Part shown: positions 17,610-25,712 of the stretch, piece after piece
Layout of the letters: each line of letters starts with the position of its first letter
Position numbering within the stretch: position 1 is the stretch's first letter
Source: Vibrio mangrovi
GTDB taxonomy: Bacteria > Pseudomonadota > Gammaproteobacteria > Enterobacterales > Vibrionaceae
Assembly (NCBI RefSeq): GCF_024346955.1
Contig: NZ_AP024883.1
Location: forward strand, 2,976,001-3,040,000
DNA length: 64,000 nt
Direction of reading: 5' to 3'
The notes under the pieces: model-generated
The model's input: only the letters and a program-made list of their open reading frames with translations
What the model was told of the DNA's origin: nothing
The model's database searches: none
Position numbers and translations under genes: made by a program

Positions 17610-17621
17610 GTTGTTTCTCCG

Positions 17622-18902
17622 TTATCCGATAATAAGTTTCATTGGTGTTGTTATCATTTCCGGGAAGATGACGAACAGCGCAAGCAGTACGGTGTACGCC
17701 AGAACAAATGGAAGGATGCCTCTGACCGCCGCCGACATCGGAACTCTCGCTACTCCACAAACAACGTTGAGGACGGTTCCGACCGGAGGCGTAATCAAAC
17801 CGATCGAACAGTTGATCACAAACATCAGTCCAAAATAGGTTGGGTCGATTCCTGCCAGTTTGATCACCGGCATCAGCAGCGGTACCAGAATCAGAATCGT
17901 CGGACTCAGATCCATCACCATACCGACACATAAAACCAGCAGCATGATGACTGCCATCAGCAAACGCGGGCTATCGACCAGAGGAGCCAGCATTTGAGCC
18001 AGTTGCTGCGGCAACTGTGCCACGGTAATCAGCCAGGCTGCGACCATGGCGCAACCGACCAGAAACATCACCATGGCTGTTGAACGACCGGCATTCAACA
18101 GAATGTGATAAAAGCTGCGCAGATCGATTTCCCGGTAAACCACCGCTGCAACAAAGATTGCATAGACGGCAGCAACCACGGCAGCTTCTGTCGGTGTAAA
18201 CACGCCAAACCGGATACCACCGATAATGATCACCGGTAACAGCAAAGCCCAGATACCATCTTTCAGTGCAGCCCTTCTTTCCGCCTTCGAAGCTTTTGGC
18301 TGAATATCCAGATCTTCACTACGCACAGTGAAGGCCCAGACCAGCATGAGAGTCATGCCCATCAAGATGCCGGGAATAATGCCACCGAGGAACAGGTTTT
18401 TGATTGAGATCCCACCCGCGACACCAACCAGAATCAGTGGCAGTGAAGGCGGAATCACCGGAGCGATAATGCCACCGGCAGCCAATAATCCCATTGACGG
18501 ACTTTGCGGATATTTTGCGGCTTTCATCATTGGGTAGAGAATACTGACCAAAGCTGCGGCATCGGCAACCGCAGATCCGGAAAGACCAGCCAGCAGTACA
18601 GAAGTCATAATCGCAACATAACCCAGTCCACCTTTCCGGTGACCGACATAACTGGTTGCCAGCCGGACAATCCGGGTCGATAATCCTCCGGCAGACATCA
18701 CCTCACCGGCAATCAGGAAGAAAGGAATTGCCAGTAAGGTGAAACTGTCCACACCATTGACCAACGACTGCGCCAGAATATCGGAACTGAACAGATCCAT
18801 GTGAAACATCAGCGCTATTGAAGACAACAGCAATGCAAAAGCAACCGGAAGTCCCAAAAGGATCGAAACAATTAAAACCGTTAAGAAGATAAATAATGTC
18901 AT
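17622..18902 (-). CDS. yiaN: TRAP transporter large permease (DctM family, YiaN-like)
   Basis: A 426-residue inner-membrane protein with about 12 to 13 hydrophobic segments, the ion-coupled channel subunit of the TRAP system. Recognisable family motifs are FLIAGEVMSAGGLSTRIV, GLSGSAVADAAALVSIL and GGIIAPVIPPSLPLILVG. It overlaps the small subunit gene by four bases (ATGA) and precedes yiaO. Substrate specificity comes from YiaO, so this gene alone does not show what is transported. Confidence 0.95.
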   Translation of the reverse strand: MTLFIFLTVLIVSILLGLPVAFALLLSSIALMFHMDLFSSDILAQSLVNGVDSFTLLAIPFFLIAGEVMSAGGLSTRIVRLATSYVGHRKGGLGYVAIMTSVLLAGLSGSAVADAAALVSILYPMMKAAKYPQSPSMGLLAAGGIIAPVIPPSLPLILVGVAGGISIKNLFLGGIIPGILMGMTLMLVWAFTVRSEDLDIQPKASKAERRAALKDGIWALLLPVIIIGGIRFGVFTPTEAAVVAAVYAIFVAAVVYREIDLRSFYHILLNAGRSTAMVMFLVGCAMVAAWLITVAQLPQQLAQMLAPLVDSPRLLMAVIMLLVLCVGMVMDLSPTILILVPLLMPVIKLAGIDPTYFGLMFVINCSIGLITPPVGTVLNVVCGVARVPMSAAVRGILPFVLAYTVLLALFVIFPEMITTPMKLIIG

Positions 18903-19420
18903 TTCTTCTCCTCCGGTGTTGATTCTGAGGATGTGTTTTTCTCAGAGGGCTGTTCTTCTGATAACCAGTGTGGAAAGAAGATCCGCCCGGCAGCAACAAT
19001 GGCCATCAAAGCTCCGGAAATTGAACCGGCCAGATAGAACAGAGCCGATGGCAGCCCGGTCAATGGTGAAATGTCCTGCCAGTTATCCATCATCTGACCA
19101 AATGCACCGTGGAATAGCATACCGACCGAGATCAGAATGATCAGCCAGCATAACCGGCGGAGAAATGGTACCCAGCGAGGCATCAGTTTCTCGGTAAACT
19201 CTTTGACGGCCAGATGCTCATCACGCTTGAGAACCACAACTGCACCTAACATGACAACCCACACCAGTCCCAGACGGGACAGTTCAACCGATGCCCTGAG
19301 TCCTGAAGAAAATCCATACCTGAGTACAACATTGGTAAATACCAGTACCAGCATCGCGACCAGTATCACAGCCATGATGATGTCAATACTGTCCCAAACC
19401 CATTTCAATACCGTACGCAT
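18899..19420 (-). CDS. yiaM: TRAP transporter small permease (DctQ family, YiaM-like)
   Basis: A 173-residue membrane protein with four predicted helices (for example IIMAVILVAMLVLVF and LGLVWVVMLGAVVVL) and the DctQ signature VVLRYGF...SVELSRL. The ATG at 19420 is preceded by GGAG at eight bases; the alternative ATG at 19438 has its AGGA directly against the start codon and is less likely. The acidic C-terminal tail (SEEQPSEKN..) is longer than in E. coli YiaM. It forms the TRAP complex with YiaN and YiaO. Confidence 0.92.
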   Translation of the reverse strand: MRTVLKWVWDSIDIIMAVILVAMLVLVFTNVVLRYGFSSGLRASVELSRLGLVWVVMLGAVVVLKRDEHLAVKEFTEKLMPRWVPFLRRLCWLIILISVGMLFHGAFGQMMDNWQDISPLTGLPSALFYLAGSISGALMAIVAAGRIFFPHWLSEEQPSEKNTSSESTPEEKK

Positions 19421-19450
19421 ATACAACTCTCCGGCCATTCCTGTCAGGTT

Positions 19451-20452
19451 CTAAAGTGCAATAATCTGTTGCCAGATTTCGTCGTGGATCTCAATCCCTC
19501 CCTGTTGCTGATGCTTTTCAATAAAGGACTGAATTTCAGAACCGGCAATCATAACTTTGCCGCTCTCAGCAGGCTCCGAAGCCAGCACATAATCCCGAAT
19601 CCGCTTCATCTCATCAGCCAGACGGTTATTGTCCATCGTCTTGCTGATATCTATCGCAATCAGAAACTGGGAAACCCCGAACTCGGCTTTCATATCTTCA
19701 GTCAGTGCCGGAACAGAATAACCTCCGGTAACAGCCGTCAAGATCATGTCCAGAATGATCGCCATGGATGATCCTTTCCAGAATCCCATCGGCAACAGTC
19801 TTTTGTTTTCCCATAACACATGCGGATCCGTAGTCAGATTGCCTTCATCATCAAATCCGCCCACAACAGGAAGTTCCTTATCGGCCAGAACATAATTCTG
19901 TAGTTGTCCGTAGGAATACTGGCTCATCGAGCAGTCCACCAGCACCGGCGGATCACCGGCCACAGCCATGATCAGCGGATTCGTTCCGACCCGGTGATCT
20001 TTTCCACCCCAGGCGGGCATCACCGCAACCGAGTTCGTTGAAGCAATACCAGCCAGACCTGCCCGGGCCATCCTGAGTACATAAGTTCCGCCACGCATCC
20101 AATGGTTCGAGTTACGCATCGCAACCATGCCAATCCCATATTGTTTCGCCAGTTCGATCGCCCGTTCTGTGCAGATCAACCCGTTCAGCACTCCGGGCCC
20201 AAAATGACAGTCCCACTGCTCCAGAGCCCCCAGACTATTTATACATTCCGGAACCGCATTCAGCTTGATGTGCCCCTGATCAACCTGAGAGATAAAGACC
20301 GGAAAGCGGTTGATCCCGTGAGAGTAAGTTCCTTCGTTTGCCATTTCGACAAATCCCTGAGCCAGTTTGGTCGCTGAGTCAGCTTGCATGCCCCTTTTGA
20401 GCAAGGCACTTTCAAATTGATGTTGCAGTTCATTTAAGGATACGAGAGGCAT
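19451..20452 (-). CDS. dlgD: 2,3-diketo-L-gulonate reductase
   Basis: Type-2 malate/L-lactate dehydrogenase-family NAD(P)H reductase that would turn 2,3-diketo-L-gulonate into 3-keto-L-gulonate. The 333-residue sequence follows E. coli DlgD (YiaK) closely: YSHGINRFPVFI with the catalytic histidine, RNSNHWMRGG, SNSVAVMP-type TNSVAVMPAWGGKD, GTNPLIMAV, and LPMGFWKGSSMAIILDM. It is the first gene of the nine-gene minus-strand operon. The upstream 330 bases hold inverted repeats that may be operators. Confidence 0.95.
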   Translation of the reverse strand: MPLVSLNELQHQFESALLKRGMQADSATKLAQGFVEMANEGTYSHGINRFPVFISQVDQGHIKLNAVPECINSLGALEQWDCHFGPGVLNGLICTERAIELAKQYGIGMVAMRNSNHWMRGGTYVLRMARAGLAGIASTNSVAVMPAWGGKDHRVGTNPLIMAVAGDPPVLVDCSMSQYSYGQLQNYVLADKELPVVGGFDDEGNLTTDPHVLWENKRLLPMGFWKGSSMAIILDMILTAVTGGYSVPALTEDMKAEFGVSQFLIAIDISKTMDNNRLADEMKRIRDYVLASEPAESGKVMIAGSEIQSFIEKHQQQGGIEIHDEIWQQIIAL

Positions 20453-20781
20453 TGCTTATCTCCAGTTCATTTCATATTACGTAACAAATCCTACGCTTTA
20501 TTCCGTAATTTAAAATTTCAAAGTGCTCACTTTGTGAACCATTCACTTAAATTTGAAATATTTGGCAAATTTTGTTTCGCAATACGAAATAACAACATGG
20601 TGAAATAAATGAACAAATTAAGAGAAAAATATGAGTACCAAGCCTGAAAATCGAGGTAAACAAAGCAAAAATGCACCCAAATGAAAAAAAATTACAACAA
20701 AATATCCATACAACGAGCTAAATCAGGATAAAATAGAAAGATAAATACAGCGTAATGATCTGTATAATTGAGGAGTAGGCA
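20453..20781 (-). promoter_or_regulatory. regulatory region upstream of dlgD
   Basis: AT-rich intergenic DNA with two small inverted repeats. GTGAA-CCA-TTCAC is at 20534-20546 and TTTCG-CAATA-CGAAA at 20575-20589. The second resembles IclR-family operators of the GTTTCGnnnnCGAAAC kind. No convincing sigma-70 hexamer pair was identified. The positions, 82 to 137 bases upstream of the dlgD start, suit regulator binding. Confidence 0.4.
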
Positions 20782-20871
20782 ATGCCAAATATTGAATCAG
20801 TTCTGTTTTTTGTCCGGATGAGTGTATTACTGACACTGAGTGTGCTGCTGACCTCATGGCCGTTTCTGTAA
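20782..20871 (+). CDS. candidate 29-residue membrane peptide
   Basis: A short reading frame MPNIESVLFFVRMSVLLTLS... ending in TSWPFL. It is preceded by AGGAG at a six-base spacing, the best ribosome-binding site in the region. Residues 7 to 25 are almost all hydrophobic, with one arginine, so a single membrane helix is likely. A strong terminator follows about 65 bases after the stop. I do not recognise the peptide. It could be a true small membrane protein, a leader peptide of a small RNA, or chance; the lack of repeated amino acids argues against an attenuator leader. Confidence 0.45.
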   Translation: MPNIESVLFFVRMSVLLTLSVLLTSWPFL

Positions 20872-20934
20872 GATGGAGCGACTCAGCCCAAAATTCCGGG
20901 AATAGGTAGGTAATTATCACCGGGCCTCAACGAC

Positions 20935-20966
20935 AAAAGGGAGTGCCAGTCGGCACTCCCTTTTTG
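20935..20966. terminator. bidirectional terminator between the small peptide and yadH
   Basis: The stem AAAAGGGAGTGCC / GGCACTCCCTTTT with an AGTC loop has an A-run on one side and a T-run on the other. It can therefore end both the plus-strand small transcript and the minus-strand yadGH transcript. Confidence 0.9.
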
Positions 20967-21024
20967 ATAAGCCAATCTATGTTGTCCCGGATATTTTATT
21001 CCAGCTATATTGTTCTGGGGAAAG

Positions 21025-21795
21025 TTAGGTTCTCAGACCGGTTCCTTTCTTCACCAGATAATGGGCAAGAGCATATAACACCACAATGAAGATCCCTAAC
21101 ACCGAAAAAGAAGCCTGAATACTAACATCGGAGAGCCCAAGAAATCCGTAGCGGAATGCGTTGACCATATAAACGATCGGGTTGATCTTTGACACATACT
21201 GCCAGAATTCAGGCAGCAGAGATAATGAGTAAAAAACGCCACCCAGATAGGTCAATGGAGTCAGCACAAAGGTCGGAACAATGGAAATATCATCAAAGGT
21301 TCTGGCATAGATTGCATTAATAAAGCCTCCCAGAGCGAACACCACCGAAGTCAGGAAGACCGTAATCACAATCACACCCCAGTGCTCAACCTGAAGATCC
21401 ACAAAAAATAGTGAGACCAGCGTAACCATCGCCCCGACACACAATCCCCGGGCAACGCCACCCATGACATATCCGCAGATGATGACATAATTCGGTACCG
21501 GAGCAACCAGAAGCTCTTCAATATTCCGGTGCATTTTGGCACTAAAAAATGAAGACGCGACATTCGAGTACGAGTTGGTAATCACTGACATCATAATCAG
21601 ACCGGGAACAATATATGCCATGTAACTGACACCATGCATTGTTCCGATACGCGAGCCGATCAGATTACCGAAAATAATAAAATAGAGTGTCATCGTAATC
21701 GCCGGCGGCACCAGGGTCTGAACCCAGATACGGGAAAAACGGACTACCTCTTTCCCTAACAGACTGCAAAACGCTGTCCAATAAAGCTTATACAT
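21025..21795 (-). CDS. yadH: ABC-2 type transporter permease YadH
   Basis: Inner-membrane subunit of the YadGH ABC exporter, whose substrate is unknown. The 256-residue protein has about six membrane helices and the strongly conserved segments RIWVQTLVPPAITMTLYFIIF, GNLIGSRIG, NIEELLVAPVP and TFDDISIVPTFVLTPLTYLGG, very close to E. coli YadH. The ATG at 21795 has GAGG four to five bases upstream, and the following residues match the E. coli N-terminus; the 11-residue-longer frame overlaps yadG. It is the second gene after yadG. Confidence 0.95.
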   Translation of the reverse strand: MYKLYWTAFCSLLGKEVVRFSRIWVQTLVPPAITMTLYFIIFGNLIGSRIGTMHGVSYMAYIVPGLIMMSVITNSYSNVASSFFSAKMHRNIEELLVAPVPNYVIICGYVMGGVARGLCVGAMVTLVSLFFVDLQVEHWGVIVITVFLTSVVFALGGFINAIYARTFDDISIVPTFVLTPLTYLGGVFYSLSLLPEFWQYVSKINPIVYMVNAFRYGFLGLSDVSIQASFSVLGIFIVVLYALAHYLVKKGTGLRT

Positions 21796-21808
21796 GCTTC
21801 CTCTCATT

Positions 21809-22783
21809 TTAGTTCGTTGACGCCTCATGATGAGTCTCTACAGATTCATCATTTACTGTGGAATTTCCCGTCGAAGATTCTTTAACAATACTGACAAACA
21901 GCTCTTCCAGCCGGTTGGCTTTATTTCGCATCGACAACACACGGACATTATGATCGCTTAACTGACGGAACACATGATTGAGTCCCTGCGTTTTCTCGAT
22001 TTCAATTTCCAGAGAACCGTCGACATTCTTCTGGCTGAGAACATCCGTTAATTGGGGTACTGAAGTTGCCGAAGGATGAATATCCAGAATAAAAGTCTCG
22101 ACCTGAAGCTGACTCAGTAATGCCTTCATCGAGGTATTTTCAATGAGTTCTCCCCGGTGAATGATCCCGATATTCCGGCACAGCATCTCAGCCTCTTCCA
22201 GATAGTGTGTCGTGAGAATAATAGTAATTCCCTGCTGGTTCAGTTGCTTGAGGAAATCCCACATGGAACGCCGTAACTCAATATCCACTCCCGCTGTCGG
22301 TTCATCCAGAATCAACAACTGGGGTTCATGCATCAGCGCTCTGGCAATCATCAGACGACGCTTCATTCCTCCGGACAGGTTTCTCGAACGTTCTTTACGT
22401 TTTTCCCATAACTCCAACTGAGACAGATATTTCTTCGCCCGCTCTTTTGCCTGAGCGCGCGGGACACCATAATAACCGGCCTGTTGAATGACAATTTGTT
22501 CAACCGTTTCAAACTGGTTGAAATTGAATTCCTGCGGCACTAGTCCCAGAGAGAGTTTGGCCAGCTCCATTTCTTTATCCAGATCGTGTCCGAAGACGGC
22601 AACCTTTCCCGATGTTTTATTTACCAGAGATGAAATGATGCCGATCGTTGTTGACTTCCCGGCCCCGTTCGGTCCCAACAATGCGTAAAAATCGCCTTTC
22701 TTCACGGTCAGATCGATACCTTTCAAGGCTTCAAATCCACCGGCATAGATTTTACGCAAATCGGTTAGTTCTAATGCATTCAT
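21809..22783 (-). CDS. yadG: ABC transporter ATP-binding protein YadG
   Basis: ATPase partner of YadH. The 324-residue protein has Walker A GPNGAGKST (about 38-46), the Q-loop, the signature LSGGMKRR, Walker B LLILDEPTAGVD and the H-loop TTHYLEEAE. A C-terminal extension of about 90 residues ends in a polar, Ser/Thr/Glu-rich tail that is longer than in E. coli YadG (308 residues). It is the first gene of a two-gene operon on the minus strand. Confidence 0.95.
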   Translation of the reverse strand: MNALELTDLRKIYAGGFEALKGIDLTVKKGDFYALLGPNGAGKSTTIGIISSLVNKTSGKVAVFGHDLDKEMELAKLSLGLVPQEFNFNQFETVEQIVIQQAGYYGVPRAQAKERAKKYLSQLELWEKRKERSRNLSGGMKRRLMIARALMHEPQLLILDEPTAGVDIELRRSMWDFLKQLNQQGITIILTTHYLEEAEMLCRNIGIIHRGELIENTSMKALLSQLQVETFILDIHPSATSVPQLTDVLSQKNVDGSLEIEIEKTQGLNHVFRQLSDHNVRVLSMRNKANRLEELFVSIVKESSTGNSTVNDESVETHHEASTN

Positions 22784-23225
22784 ATTGAATAAGATCCTGT
22801 GTCAATGAGATCGCCTGCTGAAGAAGATGTCTGGTTATCTTATGCTAAGGAAGCGGTAGGCGAATATTCACCATATGGAGGTTCTGTTTATGGATTTCAA
22901 TCTTACATCAGAAAAAAGTGAAATACCAAATAGCACTAAAATCTCAAATATCCCCATAAAAAAGAGGTTAATTAACGCGAAATCTCGAAATTTTGCTTAA
23001 AATCCTCATCAAGCATATCCAGGTTTTCAAATTTGCTAACAGTTCGTCGCTAATTTTTAGCAATCCAGTCATATCTCATCAGATGAGTGAAAAATAGCAA
23101 CATCTTCGCCACTATATTGTGTATATTGGTTGGAAGCTAAGCGACACGGTATAGAAACCATTTTTTCTATCAGATTATCTTCTCGCTATGAAAAAATGAA
23201 TGTCATAGCCAGTAAGGAAAGTAAG
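22784..23225. other. 442-base intergenic region between yadG and can
   Basis: This divergent region must hold the promoters of yadG and can. I see no long inverted repeats or terminators. It contains one short frame with a good ribosome-binding site (listed separately at 22890). The longer reading frame that begins at 23130 and runs into can has no family support. Confidence 0.5.
22890..23000 (+). CDS. possible 36-residue small protein
   Basis: A frame that begins MDFNLTSEKSEIPNS and ends SRNFA. It is preceded by GGAGG with an eight-base spacing, which is unusually good for intergenic DNA. The product is polar, basic in its second half (PIKKRLINAKSR) and has no membrane segment. No promoter or terminator could be assigned and I know no homolog. 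Chance is a real possibility. Confidence 0.25.
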   Translation: MDFNLTSEKSEIPNSTKISNIPIKKRLINAKSRNFA

Positions 23226-23894
23226 ATGCCTAAGATCAAAACACTATTCGAAAATAATGCGAAATGGTCCGAATCGATCAAAGCAGAGAACCCTGAATAT
23301 TTCAGCAAGCTGGCTGAAGGACAAAATCCTGATTTTCTGTGGATAGGCTGTTCTGACAGCCGGGTTCCGGCAGAGCGTCTGACGGGACTTTATGCCGGAG
23401 AACTGTTCGTTCACCGGAATGTAGCCAATCTGGTCATTCATACCGACCTGAATTGTCTCTCTGTCGTCCAGTATGCCGTTGACGTCCTCAAGGTTAAACA
23501 TGTGATCATATGCGGTCACTATCATTGTGGCGGGGTAAATGCCGCTATCGACACGCCGAAGCTGGGGCTGATTAATAACTGGTTGCTCCATATTCACGAT
23601 GTCTATTGCAAGCACAGAACTTACCTTGAAAAGATGTCCGATGAAGACAGAGCCGATAAACTGGCAGAAATTAATGTCGCTGAACAGGTATACAATCTGG
23701 GGAATTCCACCATCCTTCAGAGTGCCTGGGAGCGGGGACAGAAAATCGAGCTACACGGCGTTGTTTACGGGATTGAAGACGGTAAACTGGAGTATCTGGG
23801 GGTTCGTTGTCACTCTCCACAGACTGTCGAAGACAGTTATCATCAGGCAATGGAGAAAATACTGACTCCTGACTATAAACTACTCTGTCATTGA
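23226..23894 (+). CDS. can: beta-class carbonic anhydrase
   Basis: Interconverts carbon dioxide and bicarbonate with a zinc ion. Numbered from the chosen start, the zinc ligands and catalytic dyad are Cys42, Asp44 and Arg46 (WIGCSDSRVP), His98 and Cys101 (CGHYHCGG). The sequence matches E. coli Can closely, including LVIHTDLNCLSVVQYAVDVL. I chose ATG 23226 (222 residues; E. coli 220) because AAGGA lies eight bases upstream; the longer frame from 23130 adds an unrelated N-terminus. The gene converges with hpt, and both use the hairpin between them. Confidence 0.96.
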   Translation: MPKIKTLFENNAKWSESIKAENPEYFSKLAEGQNPDFLWIGCSDSRVPAERLTGLYAGELFVHRNVANLVIHTDLNCLSVVQYAVDVLKVKHVIICGHYHCGGVNAAIDTPKLGLINNWLLHIHDVYCKHRTYLEKMSDEDRADKLAEINVAEQVYNLGNSTILQSAWERGQKIELHGVVYGIEDGKLEYLGVRCHSPQTVEDSYHQAMEKILTPDYKLLCH

Positions 23895-23929
23895 TTGGCT
23901 TTCTCCCGCCAAAGCTGTCAGCCACAGAA

Positions 23930-23962
23930 AAAAGAAAAGCCCTTTTTCCGGGCTTTTCTTTT
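23930..23962. terminator. bidirectional terminator between can and hpt
   Basis: A 13-bp stem AAAAGAAAAGCCC / GGGCTTTTCTTTT around a TTTTTCC loop, with A-rich and T-rich arms on either side. It serves both convergent genes. Confidence 0.88.
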
Positions 23963-23982
23963 CACAACATTCACTCAGGAAA

Positions 23983-24513
23983 TCATTCCTGCATCACAAC
24001 CCGGCCAATATAAGGCAGATGGCGATACTTCTGCGCATAATCAATACCAACACCGACGACAAACTCATCCGGAATCTCAAAACCGATCCATGCTACATCA
24101 ACCGGAACTTCCCGGCGCGAAGGCTTATCCAGTAAGGTACAGATACGGATCGAACGAGGCTCACGCAGCGACAGGATCTCTTTCACTTTATTCAGGGTAT
24201 TCCCGGTATCGATAATATCTTCAACCAGCAGCACATCTTTCCCTTTAATATCATCATCCAGATCTTTCAGGATACGGACATCCCGGGAGCTTTCCATTGT
24301 ATTGCCATAACTGGAAGCTGTCATAAAATCGACCTGATGCGTCAGTTGAATCGCTCGGGCCAGGTCAGCCATAAAGACAAATGATCCCCGGAGTAATCCG
24401 ACCAGAACCAGTTCATCACTGTGCTGATAGTATTCGGTAATTTCCTTCCCTAGGACTTGTACACGTTTCTGAACTTCCTGCTCAGAAATCATGACTTCAA
24501 CTGTATGCTTCAT
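23983..24513 (-). CDS. hpt: hypoxanthine phosphoribosyltransferase
   Basis: Purine salvage enzyme that converts hypoxanthine (and more weakly guanine) to the nucleotide using PRPP. The 176-residue protein shows the PRPP motif VLLVEDIIDTGNTL, the flexible-loop region ASSYGNTMESSRDV and the C-terminal base-binding WIGFEIPDEFVVGVGIDYAQKYR. It is divergent from the quorum-sensing regulator gene, an arrangement I recall for hapR and hpt in V. cholerae. Confidence 0.97.
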   Translation of the reverse strand: MKHTVEVMISEQEVQKRVQVLGKEITEYYQHSDELVLVGLLRGSFVFMADLARAIQLTHQVDFMTASSYGNTMESSRDVRILKDLDDDIKGKDVLLVEDIIDTGNTLNKVKEILSLREPRSIRICTLLDKPSRREVPVDVAWIGFEIPDEFVVGVGIDYAQKYRHLPYIGRVVMQE

Positions 24514-24957
24514 AAGAGTCTCATAGCTTGGGTTTGGCTTTATATCACGTCATTCAATATCAGCGGATAAGAAATCATCTGACCATTAAGCCCTATTATT
24601 GAAAGGGGCGTATGTTACCACCTCTGATAACAGAGTTAAACACGCCTCAAACCGCAGCAAAGACCATCACAGGAATTCAACTGCTTCTATAACAGGCAAA
24701 AGTATGAATTCAGTATTATAATTATCACTTTATGATGCTGAACAAAATTCAGCTATAAAAGAATGACATACCTTCAGGATAATTATCACTAATATAATTG
24801 ATATGTATCATTTGTGATACTTGAGCCACTGCACAAAAACTTCATATAAAGAATTGACCTGAATCATATGCACCATTACACTCATATACCGAACACAAAA
24901 TAATAAAATAATCATTAGAACACATATTCATTCAACGTAATTGGCAAGGAAAAAACT
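24514..24957. promoter_or_regulatory. 444-base divergent control region between hpt and the luxR/hapR-type regulator
   Basis: Very AT-rich. It contains several inverted repeats: GCTGAA-CAAAA-TTCAGC (24737-24753), GATAATTATC (24778-24787), TGATA-TG-TATCA (24800-24811) and GTATCA-TTTG-TGATAC (24805-24820). The last two overlap and resemble the TGATA/TATCA halves of LuxR/HapR operators, so autoregulation is plausible. A Qrr-like target lies just before the start codon and is listed separately. Confidence 0.5.
24927..24950 (+). promoter_or_regulatory. probable Qrr small-RNA pairing site in the regulator's leader
   Basis: The leader reads TTCATTCAACGTAATTGGCAAGGA and ends seven bases before the ATG. 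As I recall it, the conserved core of vibrio Qrr small RNAs is complementary to TTCACTAACAACGTC followed by AGTTGGCTAGGT. The two match through TTCA, CAACGT, TTGGC and AGG with small gaps. The site overlaps the AAGGA ribosome-binding region, so pairing would block translation at low cell density. Confidence 0.65.
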
Positions 24958-25578
24958 ATGGACGCTTCAATAGAAAAACGCCCTCGTACACGATTATCAC
25001 CTCAGAAACGTAAACTTCAGCTGATGGAAATTGCACTTGAAGTTTTTGCAAAACGAGGAATTGGTCGTGGCGGACATGCAGATATCGCAGAAATTGCTCA
25101 GGTATCTGTCGCTACTGTTTTCAATTATTTCCCAACCAGAGAAGATCTTGTAGATGATGTTCTGACTCATGTCGTTCATCAGTTTTCAAACTTCCTGGCA
25201 GATAACATCGATGTAGACAGCTACATCAAAGATAATCTCTATCACCTCACCCATAAAATGACAAAACTGGTCTTTGAAGATTGTCATTGGTTGAAAGTGT
25301 GGTTCGAATGGAGTGCATCAACCCGTGATGAAGTCTGGCCGCTGTTTGTGTCAACCAACCATACCAACCGCCTGCTGGTGAAAAATATGTTTGTGAATGC
25401 AATCGAACGTGGCGATGTCAGCGAGCATTATGATCCGGAGCATTTGGTCACTCTGTTCCTCGGAATCTTCTATTCCCTGTTTGTTCAGGTCAACCGCCTG
25501 CAGGATCCAAAAGAAATCGACGCTTTGGTCAATAGCTATCTGGATATGTTGTGTATTTATAACAACCGCCGGGCTTAA
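24958..25578 (+). CDS. luxR: quorum-sensing master regulator of the LuxR/HapR/SmcR/OpaR family (TetR fold)
   Basis: Vibrio high-cell-density master regulator of biofilm, protease and many other genes. The 206-residue protein has the TetR-type helix-turn-helix at about residues 35-65 (GGHADIAEIAQVSVATVFNYFPTRE in the family alignment), then the all-helical ligand/dimer domain with WLKVWFEWSASTRDEVWPLF. The sequence is full length and shows no damage to the DNA-binding helix. It is divergent from hpt, lies upstream of lpdA on the opposite strand, and carries a Qrr-like target in its leader. The species-specific name (luxR, hapR, smcR, opaR) cannot be chosen from this sequence alone. Confidence 0.96.
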   Translation: MDASIEKRPRTRLSPQKRKLQLMEIALEVFAKRGIGRGGHADIAEIAQVSVATVFNYFPTREDLVDDVLTHVVHQFSNFLADNIDVDSYIKDNLYHLTHKMTKLVFEDCHWLKVWFEWSASTRDEVWPLFVSTNHTNRLLVKNMFVNAIERGDVSEHYDPEHLVTLFLGIFYSLFVQVNRLQDPKEIDALVNSYLDMLCIYNNRRA

Positions 25579-25665
25579 AATAGCTAATCACTGAAATTCT
25601 TTCTCTTCGTGTTCGGCTGAAAAGTGTGTTCGTTTCAGTAAAAAATGAGTCAGGATTTCAGAGAT

Positions 25666-25697
25666 AAAAAAACCGCTGCCAGTGCAGCGGTTTTTTT
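25666..25697. terminator. bidirectional terminator between the quorum regulator and lpdA
   Basis: A perfect 14-bp stem AAAAAAACCGCTGC / GCAGCGGTTTTTTT with a CAGT loop. It serves both convergent genes. Confidence 0.93.
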
Positions 25698-25712
25698 GTG
25701 GATATCAATCCA

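Noticed and set aside
20531..20549. CRP site in the dlgD upstream region
   Set aside because: TGTGA and TCACT are separated by five rather than six bases, so the match does not fit the CRP spacing; the repeat is kept only as a generic operator candidate.
20763..20768. TATAAT as promoter of the small peptide gene
   Set aside because: A transcript starting from it would begin within or after the ribosome-binding site of the frame at 20782, so it cannot be the promoter for a translated product in that form.
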